Positions 45,488 to 55,876 are shown, counted from the stretch's first letter. The stretch is DNA of 64,000 nucleotides from Oceanobacillus halophilus (GCF_003628505.1 NZ_RBZP01000009.1:1-64000); one strand, 5' to 3'. Made by a program: numbers and translations. Notes: a model not told the origin generated them from the sequence alone.

Positions 45488-48358
45488 ATGTCAATGGAAG
45501 ATATGTTGAATAAATGGAAGCAAAATGATTTAGTTGAACAAATTAAACAGCGAATGAATATAAAGGGAAACTCTGAGGATAGCAAAGTTTTGCAAATGAT
45601 GTTAACAGGCATAGAGGCATTAAAGATGATGATCTATGTTATGGAAGTGAAAAACGGCCAATTTTATTATGTATTTGCCAATCAAATGGGACTAGAGTTC
45701 TTACAAATGGAAGAGGTAGATTCATTAGAAGGAAAGAAATTCGAAGAGGTTTTATCACAAGAAAGCGCGGAATATCTTACCTCCCAGTATGAAAAAGCCG
45801 CCTCATCCAAGTCATTTACGAGTTTCGAAAATGAAGTTCAACTCCAAAATGGGCACAAAATGAAGCATGAGACGTTTTTGACTTCGTTTTCAGAGCAAGG
45901 AAATAGGTACATTTTTGCTCTTGTGCAAGATGTAACAGATAAAGCTAAGGAACTTGAGGAAATAACACAATTAAATAGAAGATTAGATGAAAAAGAACAG
46001 TTATTTAATTCTCTTCCAAAGAATAGCAATAAACCATTTTTTATGTTTAATAAAGGTGGATATTTTTTAGAATTGAATGAAGCGACAGAGGCAGTAACGG
46101 GTTATTCTGACACCCATCTTGTAGGGAAACATTTCTCAAAAATCGTTCATCCACATGAACAGAAAAAAGTCGAAGAAAAATTTCGGTTAGCTCTACAAGG
46201 GAAAACAGTGGAATATGAGACAACCATTTACCATAAAGATGGGCATGAAGTTGTGGTTAGTGTTGAAAACGTACCTTTAGTTATTAATGGAGAATTAAAA
46301 GGGGTATATGGAATCGCAATGGACATGACACAACAAAAGAAGGATATGGATGGAATTCAGCAAGAAAAAATGATTTATCAATCATTTTTAGAAGATAATT
46401 CGGATTCAATTTGCATTATTAATAAAGATAAGAAAGTACAATATGTCAATAGAGCCTATGTGACTGATTTAGGATATACAGCAGAAGAAGTGATCGGTCA
46501 GGAAATGCCAGCCGTTCCTGATTGGCTAAAAAAGGAAACGGATGATCTATATGACGAAGTGCTACAAGGAAACAAACGTAAGGCTTTTTCGGTCCAAAGA
46601 CAGAAAAAGTCTGGAGGTTTAATCGACTTATCATTAACATTATCCCCAATCTATGATGAAACCGGAGATATTATTGGAATAGCTTGTTCAGGAAGAGACA
46701 TTACGGAAATAAAACGTAAAGCATCTAAATTGATGAAAGAAAAAGAAGAACTCGAACATGTGTGGAATCTTACGTCGACCGCTTTTTGTTTGATTGGATA
46801 CAATGGTGAGATATTGCGTGCGAACACCTCATTTGAAGAGATGTTTCATTTGAATTTGCTAGAATTGCAAAAACCAATGTTATCAGATATTCAACCAGAA
46901 TATTTCCATAATCAAATCGAGTCGTTCTTGAAGAGGTTGCAGGAAAATAACAAACCAATCTATTTAAGGACTAAACAACTCCGTAAAGATGGAAAGGAGT
47001 TTGATGTGGAAGTTAGTTATAATCCTGTACAAAAAGGAAATGTATTAGCGGTAGTATCCTATGTAGATGTTACGGATTCTACTTCAACATTAAATGAAAT
47101 AAAAGAAAATGCAGAGACGTATAAACAAATCGTTGAAACCATTCCAGAAGCGATGATGATCCATCAGGAAGGAAGAGTAAAGTATATCAATGAAAAAGGG
47201 TTAGAACTATTAAAGGCTAAAAATCCAAATCAAGTTATTGATCAAGATGTCTTAACGTTCGTTCATCCGAAATTTCATAATCAAGTGCTTGAGCGGATGC
47301 AATTAGTTGAAAAGGACTCGTTACCAGCTGAACCGTTAGAAGAAATATTTATAAACCTTGAAGGTGGGTCTTTTTATGCAGATGCATTGAATACCCTAAT
47401 TAAGTTTCAGGGGAAAGATTCTGTGCTAGTAATGGCGAGAGATATTTCTTCCCGGAAAAGAGCAGAGAAGAATTTAAAAGAAACGGAAGAAAGATTTCGA
47501 ATCATTGCAGAGAATTCAATGGACATTATAAAAATAGTCAGTCCAGAGGGCAGAATTACTTTCGCATCACCAGCTGTTGAATCAATTCTAGGTTATCCAG
47601 TCAGAGATATGGTTGGAAAGATGTTCAGCAAATTTGTTCATCCAGATGATGTTGAAAGGATTAACCAAGCCTTCACAAGTTTATTTGAAACAAAGGAAAA
47701 CTTAGAAATTGAAGTGCGAAGAAAACATGTAGAAGGGTATTCCATTTGGTTGCATTCTCACTTGATTCCAATTGTTGATGATAAGGGTGAATTAGATAAA
47801 ATTGTCGTTATATCCAGAGACATAACAGATAACAAACGAAAAGAAGAGAAACTCTCCAAAATGGCTTACTACGATCAATTAACTGGCTTACCAAATCGAA
47901 GACTATTTAACGACCATTTAGAACAAGCAATGTACACAACAGACCGAACAGGAAAACAAACGGCATTATTTGTTTTAGATTGTGACAAATTTAAAGAAAT
48001 CAACGACACACTTGGACATGATGTTGGAGATGAGGTCATTAAGGAATTTGCTAATAGAGTGAAATCATGTATACGCAAAACAGACACGCTTTCTAGACTG
48101 GGTGGAGATGAATTTACTATCGTGTTACCAGAACTGAAGAACGAAATTGTAGCGGTGGAAGTAGCGAACCGGATTTTGAAAAAAGTAAAAGAACCCATGC
48201 ATATAAATGGTCATCAAATAGAAATTACAGCTAGCATTGGTATAGCCTTCTATCCACTGAATGGACGTGACTTCAATCGTCTATTCAAAGAAGCAGATGA
48301 AAACCTCTATGAAGCAAAGGATCGTGGAGGAGACACGATGTTTAGTAGAATTTATTAG
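45488..48358 (+). CDS. Diguanylate cyclase with about six PAS domains
   Basis: The 956-residue protein has no membrane segment. About six PAS modules run from residue 40 to 785 (the last with RFRIIAENSMDIIKIVSPEGRI), followed by a GGDEF domain (about 790-955). The active site LGGDEF is intact, and an RKTD inhibitory site lies five residues before RLGGDEF's conserved GG, so it is probably an active, feedback-inhibited c-di-GMP synthase. The ATG at 45488 was chosen as a conventional start; an in-frame TTG lies at 45470. It is followed by an EAL-PilZ gene after 123 bases. Confidence 0.9.
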   Translation: MSMEDMLNKWKQNDLVEQIKQRMNIKGNSEDSKVLQMMLTGIEALKMMIYVMEVKNGQFYYVFANQMGLEFLQMEEVDSLEGKKFEEVLSQESAEYLTSQYEKAASSKSFTSFENEVQLQNGHKMKHETFLTSFSEQGNRYIFALVQDVTDKAKELEEITQLNRRLDEKEQLFNSLPKNSNKPFFMFNKGGYFLELNEATEAVTGYSDTHLVGKHFSKIVHPHEQKKVEEKFRLALQGKTVEYETTIYHKDGHEVVVSVENVPLVINGELKGVYGIAMDMTQQKKDMDGIQQEKMIYQSFLEDNSDSICIINKDKKVQYVNRAYVTDLGYTAEEVIGQEMPAVPDWLKKETDDLYDEVLQGNKRKAFSVQRQKKSGGLIDLSLTLSPIYDETGDIIGIACSGRDITEIKRKASKLMKEKEELEHVWNLTSTAFCLIGYNGEILRANTSFEEMFHLNLLELQKPMLSDIQPEYFHNQIESFLKRLQENNKPIYLRTKQLRKDGKEFDVEVSYNPVQKGNVLAVVSYVDVTDSTSTLNEIKENAETYKQIVETIPEAMMIHQEGRVKYINEKGLELLKAKNPNQVIDQDVLTFVHPKFHNQVLERMQLVEKDSLPAEPLEEIFINLEGGSFYADALNTLIKFQGKDSVLVMARDISSRKRAEKNLKETEERFRIIAENSMDIIKIVSPEGRITFASPAVESILGYPVRDMVGKMFSKFVHPDDVERINQAFTSLFETKENLEIEVRRKHVEGYSIWLHSHLIPIVDDKGELDKIVVISRDITDNKRKEEKLSKMAYYDQLTGLPNRRLFNDHLEQAMYTTDRTGKQTALFVLDCDKFKEINDTLGHDVGDEVIKEFANRVKSCIRKTDTLSRLGGDEFTIVLPELKNEIVAVEVANRILKKVKEPMHINGHQIEITASIGIAFYPLNGRDFNRLFKEADENLYEAKDRGGDTMFSRIY

Positions 48359-48481
48359 GTGTGTTTCGACTTAGAAGACATATCCATACAAGGGAAGGTG
48401 ATTTATCTTACTATGGAAAAGGAAGTAAATAGGTAAAATTGCAGGGTAGGTAGTTTTATTAGGAAAATCAAGGGGTTAATT

Positions 48482-51133
48482 ATGATGAAAACTAAAAAAT
48501 CCAATATTCTAGATATATTTAAGAATCGACGAAATAAACAATCGAAAAAAGAAGAAAAGCAAAAGCATGGAAGTTTTATGTCTTATCGTTCATCCTCTAA
48601 TATACAATCAGAAAAAGCACTTGCTAAAAGTGAAGTACACTTAAATCATGCACAGCAGATTGCTTCCATCGGTAGCTGGGAGTATAACATAATAGAAGAT
48701 AAAATTACCTGTTCGGAAAATTTTTATGATATTTTCGGTATCGAAAAAACAGACGATTTCTCCATGAACACGCCATTTTCTGTAGTACACCCAGATGATT
48801 ATGACAGTACGTTTCAGGTAGTTAGTGATGCTTGTAATATGGGGGTGGATTATGCAACGGAATTTCGTATTTTTCATGGGAAAACCAAAGAACTACGATA
48901 TATCAGTGTCCAAGCTGAGAGTGTAATGAAAGATGAAAAACCTTACCAATTAATAGGAGTTGTAAAAGACGATACACCGTATAAACTTTTGGAAAATGAA
49001 TTACAGAACACCATAAATAATCTTAAGTATGTCTATGATCACTTAAATGTAGGCATATGGATGCGTGAATATATGGAAGGGGAAATTGTATTTGCCTCAA
49101 AAGGGATGGAAGAAATATTAGAATATCCCATACAAAAGTTGTACGATGAACCTGATTATTGGAAAAACATGGTTCTCCCAGAAGATAGAAAAGAACTACA
49201 AGATAGTTACCAATTACTGCAATCAGGACAATCCATTGAAAATCGATTTCGACTGAAAAGTGGAAATGGTAAGGAAAAATGGCTTTATGAGCATACGATA
49301 CCATGGATGGATGATAATAGTGAAATAAAGTATTTATTTGGTATGGTTGCTGATATTAGTGCAGAAGTAGAAATGCGTGAAAAGCTTGATTATCTCGCTA
49401 AATTTGATGAACTGACAAATTTTCCTAATCAAAAAAGTTTATTTGAGAAGCTAAATACTCTTTGTAAAAAGGAACAGCCATTTGCCGTTTTATATTTGGA
49501 TTTAGATCGTTTTCATATTATCAATGATTCTCTTGGCTATCACATAGGTGATGATTTATTAATAAATATCGCTAAACGACTTCAGGCAGTTGTCCAAGAT
49601 AATGGATATATTGCTCGAATGAGCAGCGATGATTTTGTTCTTATTTTGGAAAAGTATCCTAATAATGCACACGTATTTCAATTAGCAGAACAATTGATAC
49701 GCCATATAAACCAAGCAATCACAATTAATGATTTTGAATTAAAAATTACAGCGAGCATAGGAATCAGCTTCTATCCTGAGGATGGGGATAATAAACTATC
49801 TTTAATTGAAAATGCCCACTCTGCATTATTTAGGGCAAAGCGACAAGGAAAAAATAATTATAGGTTATATTCGTCTCATCAGGATATTTCATCTTATAAA
49901 AAGTATATTTTAGAAAAAGATATGCGGAAAGCGATTGTAAATGAGGATTTTGAAATTTACTATCAGCCACAAGTGAATAAAGAGGGAATTATTTATGGTG
50001 CAGAGGCACTGCTAAGATGGAACCATAAGGAGTGGGGGCTGGTCTCTCCAGGGGAGTTTATTCCTTTAGCAGAAGAAAATCATCTTATCAATCGCATAGG
50101 GGACTGGGTAATTCGGAAAGTATGCGCTCAACTTAGAGATTGGAAAGATAAAGATTTAACAATACGGCCCATAGCTATTAATTTGTCTCCTATTAGGTTT
50201 ATGAAAACTGATTTAGTTGCATATGTTAAGCGGCAACTGGATTTATTCGATGTACCTGCTAAATACTTAGAATTTGAGATTACGGAAGGCTCTCTCTTGA
50301 AAGAAGAAAAAACGGTTATTTCTAATATAGAAAAGCTTAGAAATTTAGGCGTGAAAATCGCAATAGATGATTTTGGGACCGGTTATTCTTCTTTAAAGTA
50401 TTTACGTTACTTTCAAGTGGATACCATAAAAATAGATCAAGCTTTTATTAAAGATGTGAATGATGGAAGTAATGTAAATAGTGCTATCGTTTCTTCTGTA
50501 CTTCATCTGGCAAGAGAGATGGGAATTAAGGCAGTTGCAGAAGGTGTGGAAGAATACGAGCAGTTTGAGTTTCTTAAACAGAAAGAATGTGACATCATTC
50601 AAGGCTATCTGTTTTCTAAACCAGTCCCCGTAAATCAGCTTGAGAAAATGATGTGGGCCGGTTATTTAAAACCATCGAAAGTCAAACAATTAAAAGAACG
50701 GGAAGAAGAGAGAAGAAGGTTTTATCGATTAGAATTTCTATTTAATGTACTAGGGAAAATGACGATAACGGAAGTAAGTAATAGGCAAGTAAATCTTGGC
50801 GTCACACCCATTCTAATTAATAATATTAGTATAGGTGGCATGAAAATACTATCCTCCTTAAACCTTCCAGTAAATACTGCGATAAAGTTTCGGTTCTCTT
50901 TTACTCTAATGAATGAATATTTCGAGCTGGAAGGAAATCTGGTCTGGAAAGAGGAAGCGAAAGGAAACACTTATTTTTATGGTATCGAATTTAATTTGGA
51001 TATTCGAAACGAAGATCGCTTAGCCCCTATAATTAATAAAATGAGTGCGTTTCGAAATATGAATCATGAAATACCAGGTACGGAAGTTGTACAAGAAGAT
51101 CCATTTACTTATCTACAGAAGCATCTTTTTTAG
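48482..51133 (+). CDS. PAS-GGDEF(degenerate)-EAL-PilZ protein
   Basis: The 883-residue cytoplasmic protein has two PAS domains (about 50-165 and 175-300), a GGDEF-like domain in which the motif is changed to SSDDF (ARMSSDDFVLIL), an EAL domain (about 465-720) with AEALLRW, NLSP, EITEG, DDFGTGYSS, and E in AEGVE, and a C-terminal PilZ domain (about 740-850: RRFYRLEF, then NNISIGGMKI). The cyclase is likely dead, the phosphodiesterase likely active, and the PilZ module could sense c-di-GMP within the same chain. A stand-alone PilZ gene follows after 35 bases. Confidence 0.9.
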   Translation: MMKTKKSNILDIFKNRRNKQSKKEEKQKHGSFMSYRSSSNIQSEKALAKSEVHLNHAQQIASIGSWEYNIIEDKITCSENFYDIFGIEKTDDFSMNTPFSVVHPDDYDSTFQVVSDACNMGVDYATEFRIFHGKTKELRYISVQAESVMKDEKPYQLIGVVKDDTPYKLLENELQNTINNLKYVYDHLNVGIWMREYMEGEIVFASKGMEEILEYPIQKLYDEPDYWKNMVLPEDRKELQDSYQLLQSGQSIENRFRLKSGNGKEKWLYEHTIPWMDDNSEIKYLFGMVADISAEVEMREKLDYLAKFDELTNFPNQKSLFEKLNTLCKKEQPFAVLYLDLDRFHIINDSLGYHIGDDLLINIAKRLQAVVQDNGYIARMSSDDFVLILEKYPNNAHVFQLAEQLIRHINQAITINDFELKITASIGISFYPEDGDNKLSLIENAHSALFRAKRQGKNNYRLYSSHQDISSYKKYILEKDMRKAIVNEDFEIYYQPQVNKEGIIYGAEALLRWNHKEWGLVSPGEFIPLAEENHLINRIGDWVIRKVCAQLRDWKDKDLTIRPIAINLSPIRFMKTDLVAYVKRQLDLFDVPAKYLEFEITEGSLLKEEKTVISNIEKLRNLGVKIAIDDFGTGYSSLKYLRYFQVDTIKIDQAFIKDVNDGSNVNSAIVSSVLHLAREMGIKAVAEGVEEYEQFEFLKQKECDIIQGYLFSKPVPVNQLEKMMWAGYLKPSKVKQLKEREEERRRFYRLEFLFNVLGKMTITEVSNRQVNLGVTPILINNISIGGMKILSSLNLPVNTAIKFRFSFTLMNEYFELEGNLVWKEEAKGNTYFYGIEFNLDIRNEDRLAPIINKMSAFRNMNHEIPGTEVVQEDPFTYLQKHLF

Positions 51134-51168
51134 AAGGCAGATTACAGTGAATAGAAAGAAGGGCTGTT

Positions 51169-51531
51169 GTGAAAAGATATAATAGAGATGAACCATTTCG
51201 CTATACATTTGGAACCCCGCTTGAAGCCGTCTTTCAAATTATAAAAGTAGATGATCAATTAACAGAAACTTCTAACGGAAAAGCCTCTATTATTGACCTT
51301 AGTTTAGAAGGAATTAGGTTGAATGCTGCATTAAACTTTCCTGACAGACCAGTCCAATTAGCCATTTGGTTTGTTTTAAATGATAAGGAATTTAACTTTA
51401 CAGGGGATGTCGTTTGGAAAAAACAATCTGGAACAGGTTATGATTATGGATTGCTTCTCAAGGTGGATGATGACGATAAAAATGAGCTAATTACGCAACT
51501 AAAAACATTCGCAAAAGAAGCAATGAAATAA
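51169..51531 (+). CDS. Stand-alone PilZ-domain protein
   Basis: The 120-residue protein has the PilZ core: IIDLSLEGIRLNAAL (D/N-x-S-x-x-G motif), FTGDVVWKKQ, YDYGLLL. The N-terminal Arg cluster is poor (RDEPFRYTFGTPLEA), so c-di-GMP binding may be weak or changed. Similar in layout to the PilZ domain of the gene 35 bases upstream, so probably cotranscribed and perhaps derived from it. The GTG follows AAGAAGGG. A terminator follows. Confidence 0.85.
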   Translation: MKRYNRDEPFRYTFGTPLEAVFQIIKVDDQLTETSNGKASIIDLSLEGIRLNAALNFPDRPVQLAIWFVLNDKEFNFTGDVVWKKQSGTGYDYGLLLKVDDDDKNELITQLKTFAKEAMK

Positions 51532-51564
51532 AACACTGGGCTTAATTAGTCCAGTGTTTTATTT
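51530..51564 (+). terminator. Intrinsic terminator of the c-di-GMP cluster
   Basis: AAAACACTGG pairs with CCAGTGTTTT and is followed by ATTTG. Confidence 0.8.
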
Positions 51565-51722
51565 GTAGGGTGGTTCAATCTATTTTCACTATTTTCACCA
51601 TGAGAAAGTATGTTATGTATTTCACAAATATTTCACATTTCATTGCCCTATTAATAATATTTTTATGTTAATATACTTGTGAAAGGTATCACATATAAAT
51701 ATATTTTTTAGGAGGTAGCATG

Positions 51723-52265
51723 ATGAAATTCAAGCTATTATTAGTATCAATTTTATTAGTAGGTTTTTTGGCTGCGTGTGGATCTGATGGTGAGGATCAA
51801 ACAGCTGATAATTCAGCAAGTGCTGAAGAGACAACAGACGTAGTTACAACAGCATCAATTGTTGACAATGCTGACGCTTTTGCAGATGCAGTAAGTGAAA
51901 ATGGTACATGGATCATTGCAGCGCTAAATGATCTTACGATAGATGAGGAAGTTGTTGTTTCAGGAGAATTTTATGACAAAGACGATTCAGCAAATGATAT
52001 CTACCGCAAAATTGCAGCCTATACACAAGATGATGATCATAATATCACAGATTCTTTCACCATTACCGTACCAAAACTAACCGTACAAAGTGAAAATCTG
52101 AACTTCCAAGGTGGAACCTTACAGGGTGATGTATACGTAGAAGCAAATGGATTCCAACTTCATGAAACAGCTACAGTAGATGGTAATATTTACTTTGCAA
52201 ATGCAGATGTAGAAGCAACTGCGGCAATTGATGGTGAAGTTACTGGAACAGTAGAAGTACAATAA
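51723..52265 (+). CDS. Lipoprotein with a C-terminal beta-helix-like repeat
   Basis: The 180-residue protein has a lipoprotein signal (lipobox LAACGS) and an acidic linker. From about residue 125 it shows short periodic strands (QSENLNFQGGTLQGDVYVEANGF in annotation, HETATVDGNIYFANADVEA), reminiscent of a small right-handed beta-helix such as in polymer-forming proteins. Function unknown. ATG ATG follows GGAGG; I chose the second for spacing, but 51720 is possible. Single gene with terminator. Confidence 0.75.
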   Translation: MKFKLLLVSILLVGFLAACGSDGEDQTADNSASAEETTDVVTTASIVDNADAFADAVSENGTWIIAALNDLTIDEEVVVSGEFYDKDDSANDIYRKIAAYTQDDDHNITDSFTITVPKLTVQSENLNFQGGTLQGDVYVEANGFQLHETATVDGNIYFANADVEATAAIDGEVTGTVEVQ

Positions 52266-52274
52266 ATGATAAGA

Positions 52275-52305
52275 AGCCTCGATGATAAATTCATCGGGCT
52301 TTTTA
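52275..52305 (+). terminator. Intrinsic terminator after the lipoprotein gene
   Basis: AGCCTCGATGA pairs with TCATCGGGCT and is followed by TTTTA. Confidence 0.8.
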
Positions 52306-52310
52306 TTTAT

Positions 52311-52963
52311 CACTCTTTTCGCATGTTTTATTGCTTTTTAAACGTTACTGTTGATAGAAACTCCTGATATATTGAATTCATAGTAATGTGCTTAACACCG
52401 CTGCGGAAATACACTCCGCTTTCCGCGGGGAGCTGGTGAGCCTCCTTCGTGCTGAAAAGCGTGTGCGCCTGCGTCTTCCAGTAATGCTTCGAAGCGGGCT
52501 TTCTCGGCGCAAGGGAACTAGGAAGTATATTCAAGCAGTTCCCTCACTACGTAGTCTCACCGATACTCTTCTTCCCGCAGGAGTCTCCGTGTATTTCCTT
52601 CGCTGTGTGTCTGCTCTACTTGTATAAATAAGAAATATGCTATTTTCAAGAATAATAATGGTCTTAAACGTGATTTCAAGAACATTCATCTCAAAAATAT
52701 CTTATGCATCTATCTTAGCGGAGGCAGAATACGAAGACTCCTGCGGGAATAGCACGTGTCCGAAGACCCCACAGCGGTGGTTTTCCGCGAGGAGGCTGAG
52801 GCCGTGCCCGCGAACCGCAAGTATTCTGCCGGAGCGAATGACTGCACAAAATAATCATCAGTGTGAGCGAGAGCAATACTATTCTGAATTAAAGTAATCA
52901 ACACTCTATACAAAATGCAAGGTAAAGTCATGATAAAAAGCAACAATCTTTTAGAAAAGAGTC
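52311..52963. repeat. Full-length R1-family element
   Basis: About 653 bases with worn ends (CACTCTTTTC and GAAAAGAGTC) that are still inverted repeats, continued by TTGCTTTTT on the left and AAAAAGCAA on the right. Two GC-rich inverted arms lie inside (about 52395-52600 and 52720-52850). No transposase; no clear 8-base duplication, so it is probably an old insertion. The remaining stretch to guaC (52964-53129) has no gene. Confidence 0.75.
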
Positions 52964-53129
52964 TTTAGAAATTATAAGAAGCAGTCTGTACAATACTCAA
53001 TTAACTAATGGTTCGAGGTTTTACTGTGAATATCTATTTCGAGTAGTGCTAATTAGTTGCGAAGTGTTCGTAAACCGAATGTTAGTAGTGGTTTTGTGAT
53101 TTTACATACGTAAATAGCTGAAAAATACT

Positions 53130-53208
53130 TTGACATATAAACTAAAATAATGTACATTAACTAATGGACGAACGTTTTTAGATGAATAGAAATAAAATAT
53201 TCGTGTTT
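53130..53208 (+). promoter_or_regulatory. guaC promoter and weak PurBox-like sites
   Basis: TTGACA (53130) and TACATT (53153) are 17 bases apart. Downstream, ATGGACGAACGTT (53164-53176) and, inverted, AAACACGAATATT near 53196-53208 share the CGAA core of PurR boxes but match only about 9-10 of 13 consensus bases. Confidence 0.45.
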
Positions 53209-53222
53209 TAGGAGTGTGCAGC

Positions 53223-54206
53223 ATGGAAAACGTATTTGATTATGAGGATATACAATTAATTCCCGCAAAATGTGTAGTAAACAGTAGATCAGAGTGCGAT
53301 ACAACCGTAACCCTTGGTGGTCGTTCTTTTAGATTACCGGTAGTACCTGCGAATATGCAGACGATTATAGATGAAAAAATTGCAACCTATTTAGCTGAAA
53401 ATGGCTATTTCTATATTATGCATCGTTTTAACCCAGAAAAACGAATTGCTTTTATGAAGGACATGATGGAACGGGGATTATATTCTTCCATCAGTGTTGG
53501 GGTGAAAGAAGAAGAATATCGCTTTATTGAGCAATTAGTAGAAGAAAACTTATCACCAGATTATATTACCATTGATATAGCGCATGGTCACTCTAATGCT
53601 GTGATTGATATGATTCAGCATATTAAGAAACATTTACCAAATAGTTTTGTTATTGCCGGAAATGTTGGTACGCCAGAAGCGGTTAGAGAATTAGAGAATG
53701 CTGGAGCAGATGCAACGAAAGTAGGCATTGGACCAGGAAAAGTGTGTATTACGAAAATAAAAACCGGATTTGGTACGGGTGGTTGGCAATTAGCAGCGCT
53801 TCGCTGGTGCTCTAGAGCTGCAAGTAAGCCAATAATTGCAGATGGAGGAATTCGTACGCATGGCGATATCGCAAAATCAATTCGCTTTGGTGCGACAATG
53901 GTAATGATTGGTTCGCTATTTGCTGGACACGAAGAATCTCCTGGAGAAACAAAAGAACAAGATGGTAAACTTTACAAAGAATATTTTGGTTCAGCATCAG
54001 AATTTCAAAAAGGTGAAAAGAAAAATGTAGAAGGTAAGAAAATGTTTGTTGAGTACAAAGGCCCTCTACAAGAGACACTTGGTGAGATGGAACAAGATTT
54101 ACAGTCTTCTATTTCCTATGCTGGTGGAAAGGAACTACACGCTATCCGTAATGTTGACTATGTTGTTGTGAAAAATTCAATCTTTAATGGAGATAAGGTA
54201 TATTAA
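53223..54206 (+). CDS. guaC: GMP reductase
   Basis: The 327-residue enzyme converts GMP to IMP with NADPH. It belongs to the IMPDH/GMPR fold: [29 protein letters not shown], the catalytic loop [11 protein letters not shown] with the active Cys and GTGGWQLAA, and [14 protein letters not shown]. There is no CBS pair, as expected for GuaC. The ATG at 53223 follows AGGAGTG. Single gene with a strong terminator. Confidence 0.96.
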   Translation: MENVFDYEDIQLIPAKCVVNSRSECDTTVTLGGRSFRLPVVPANMQTIIDEKIATYLAENGYFYIMHRFNPEKRIAFMKDMMERGLYSSISVGVKEEEYRFIEQLVEENLSPDYITIDIAHGHSNAVIDMIQHIKKHLPNSFVIAGNVGTPEAVRELENAGADATKVGIGPGKVCITKIKTGFGTGGWQLAALRWCSRAASKPIIADGGIRTHGDIAKSIRFGATMVMIGSLFAGHEESPGETKEQDGKLYKEYFGSASEFQKGEKKNVEGKKMFVEYKGPLQETLGEMEQDLQSSISYAGGKELHAIRNVDYVVVKNSIFNGDKVY

Positions 54207-54257
54207 TAAAATTTATACAGAGCACAGTCATGAATTTTTGCTCTCTTATAATCTAAA

Positions 54258-54295
54258 AAAATGGCAAGCAGGTTATTATTTGCTTGCCATTTTAA
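54258..54295 (+). terminator. Intrinsic terminator after guaC
   Basis: AAAATGGCAAGCA pairs with TGCTTGCCATTTT. Confidence 0.85.
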
Positions 54296-54369
54296 ATGTG
54301 ACTGTTTTCTAATAGATTAGTACTGCCGTTACTCGCCGGACTGAAAAGATTTACTGTTTTTTTACGTTA

Positions 54370-54745
54370 TGTCGCATCTTGTATAGATTGCGAATTGCGA
54401 ATTACTGTAATTCAGTATTGCGCGAAACACATCGTTCCGGAAACACACTTCGCTTTTCGCGGGCGGCTGGTGAGCCTCCTCGTGCTATCGCACTGCGGGG
54501 TCTCACCGATGCCTTTCCTCCCGCAGAAGTCTTCATGTGTTTCCTCCACTAAGTTCCAGCTCTACTGGATTTTAACTAGTATAATTATATTTACGATGAA
54601 CAACTTGCCCAAACGTGTCATTAAGGACTATAGCTTAATAAATATGGAATTATCGTAGACAGAATACAGGGACTCCTCGAAATAAAAACCAATTTTCTTT
54701 GTATGAGCAACAAAACTTCCTTGAAAAGCCTTAAATTTAAATTTA
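54370..54745. repeat. Truncated R1-family element
   Basis: A GC-rich arm (CGCTTTTCGCGGGCGGCTGG at about 54451, with GCGGGGTCTCACCGATGCC) is followed by a poor second half (AGACAGAATACAGGGACTCC in 54657-54676) and a worn end (GAGCAACAAAAC...AAAAGCC). It fills the gap between guaC and the iclR gene. Confidence 0.6.
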
Positions 54746-54751
54746 TATGAA

Positions 54752-55552
54752 TTAACTTTTCATGCGTCTGAAGTATCTTTCGTCATAACCTAATCGTTCG
54801 GAGGCATCTTTACCCGCTTCCATCACTTTTTTGGCTATATCTCGTATTTTATGGTTTTTCATTCTTTGAATCGGCCCTACGACTGTAATAGCACTTACTA
54901 CTGTGCCGGTATAGTCTCGTATTGGAGCAGCCACCGATCTAGTTCCTTCGGTTAATTCTTCTGTACTTACTGCATAGCCTTGTTTGCGGATGGTCCCCAA
55001 TTCATTCCTCAATTCAAAAGGATCTGTGATACTATTAGGCATATGTTTAATCAATCCCTTTGCAATCACCTCTTCGGTTACATTTTCATCATTAAAAGCA
55101 AGTAGCACCTTACCTGAGCTTGTACAATAAGAAGGATTTCTCCTTCCCAGGTGGGTCAATATTCGAACAGGATGATTACACTCTTCTTTGTGAATATAAA
55201 TGGTATCCAGTCCGTCCATGATGGCTAAGTGTGCCGTTTCCCCAGTGTTGTTTACTAATTTATATAGAACCGGAGCAGCCTCTTTATGGATTTCCAGATT
55301 ATTGGTTACAATTCCACCAAGAGTAAGGACAGATAAACCTAAACGATACTCGTTCGTCTTCTCATCTTTCGTAACAAATCCTTCACTAGCAAGAGTTGAT
55401 AAAATCCGGCTGACTGTACTTTTAGCGAGTCCTAATGATTCGGCAAGCTCACTAACTTTTTTAGTGGGTTCAAATGTTGAAAAACTTTTTAAGATTCGCA
55501 GTGCATTTCTAACAGAAGAAAGGATTTGTGGCTGGCTCTTTGTTTTGGACAT
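54752..55552 (-). CDS. IclR-family transcriptional regulator
   Basis: The 266-residue protein has an N-terminal winged helix-turn-helix (about 12-75: RNALRILKSF, VSELAESLGLAKSTVSRIL) and a C-terminal effector domain with GRRNPSYCTSSGKVLLAF and the VAAPIRDYTGTVVSAITVVGP signature. It is divergent from the meta-pathway operon and very likely controls it; an aromatic or muconate-type effector is inferred. The ATG was chosen after AAGGAGGTGAA. The likely operators are at 55695 and 61220. Confidence 0.93.
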   Translation of the reverse strand: MSKTKSQPQILSSVRNALRILKSFSTFEPTKKVSELAESLGLAKSTVSRILSTLASEGFVTKDEKTNEYRLGLSVLTLGGIVTNNLEIHKEAAPVLYKLVNNTGETAHLAIMDGLDTIYIHKEECNHPVRILTHLGRRNPSYCTSSGKVLLAFNDENVTEEVIAKGLIKHMPNSITDPFELRNELGTIRKQGYAVSTEELTEGTRSVAAPIRDYTGTVVSAITVVGPIQRMKNHKIRDIAKKVMEAGKDASERLGYDERYFRRMKS

Positions 55553-55694
55553 GTATTCACCTCCTTGATGAACTAGTTCTGCATAAAAGAACATATTATT
55601 TTCTTATTCTAACAACAACAATACAGTATGTACATAGTTTTGTTAACGCCTTCTATTAAATTATCAATTAATTCTTTTAATTTATTTTAATATT

Positions 55695-55711
55695 GTTCCG
55701 TATAGAGGAAC
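55695..55711. promoter_or_regulatory. Candidate IclR operator, copy 1
   Basis: GTTCCGTATAGAGGAAC is an inverted repeat (GTTCC/GGAAC) between the iclR gene and the first catabolic gene. It matches 16 of 17 bases with 61220-61236. A TATAAT lies at 55742. Confidence 0.7.
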
Positions 55712-55876
55712 TGTAACCTTTCTTAATCTTCCTAAGGTACTTATAATGAAATTATGCTGATAAACAAGGGTTGTTTTCAGTAAAAATTATTAGTCGTATA
55801 TAATTAATTATTTTCTAATTACTAAAAGCGGGAACAATGTATGCGTTTCCGAAACAAACATAAGGAGGCACTTAAC

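Noticed and set aside
52637-52897. 86-residue frame before guaC
   Set aside because: Lies in the R1 element and is antisense to similar repeat frames; no RBS of note.
52964-53222. Purine riboswitch before guaC
   Set aside because: The conserved core of purine aptamers and a terminator-antiterminator pair were not seen; only weak PurBox-like motifs remain.
54395-54658. 87-residue frame after guaC
   Set aside because: It spans the truncated R1 element and has no relatives that I recognise.
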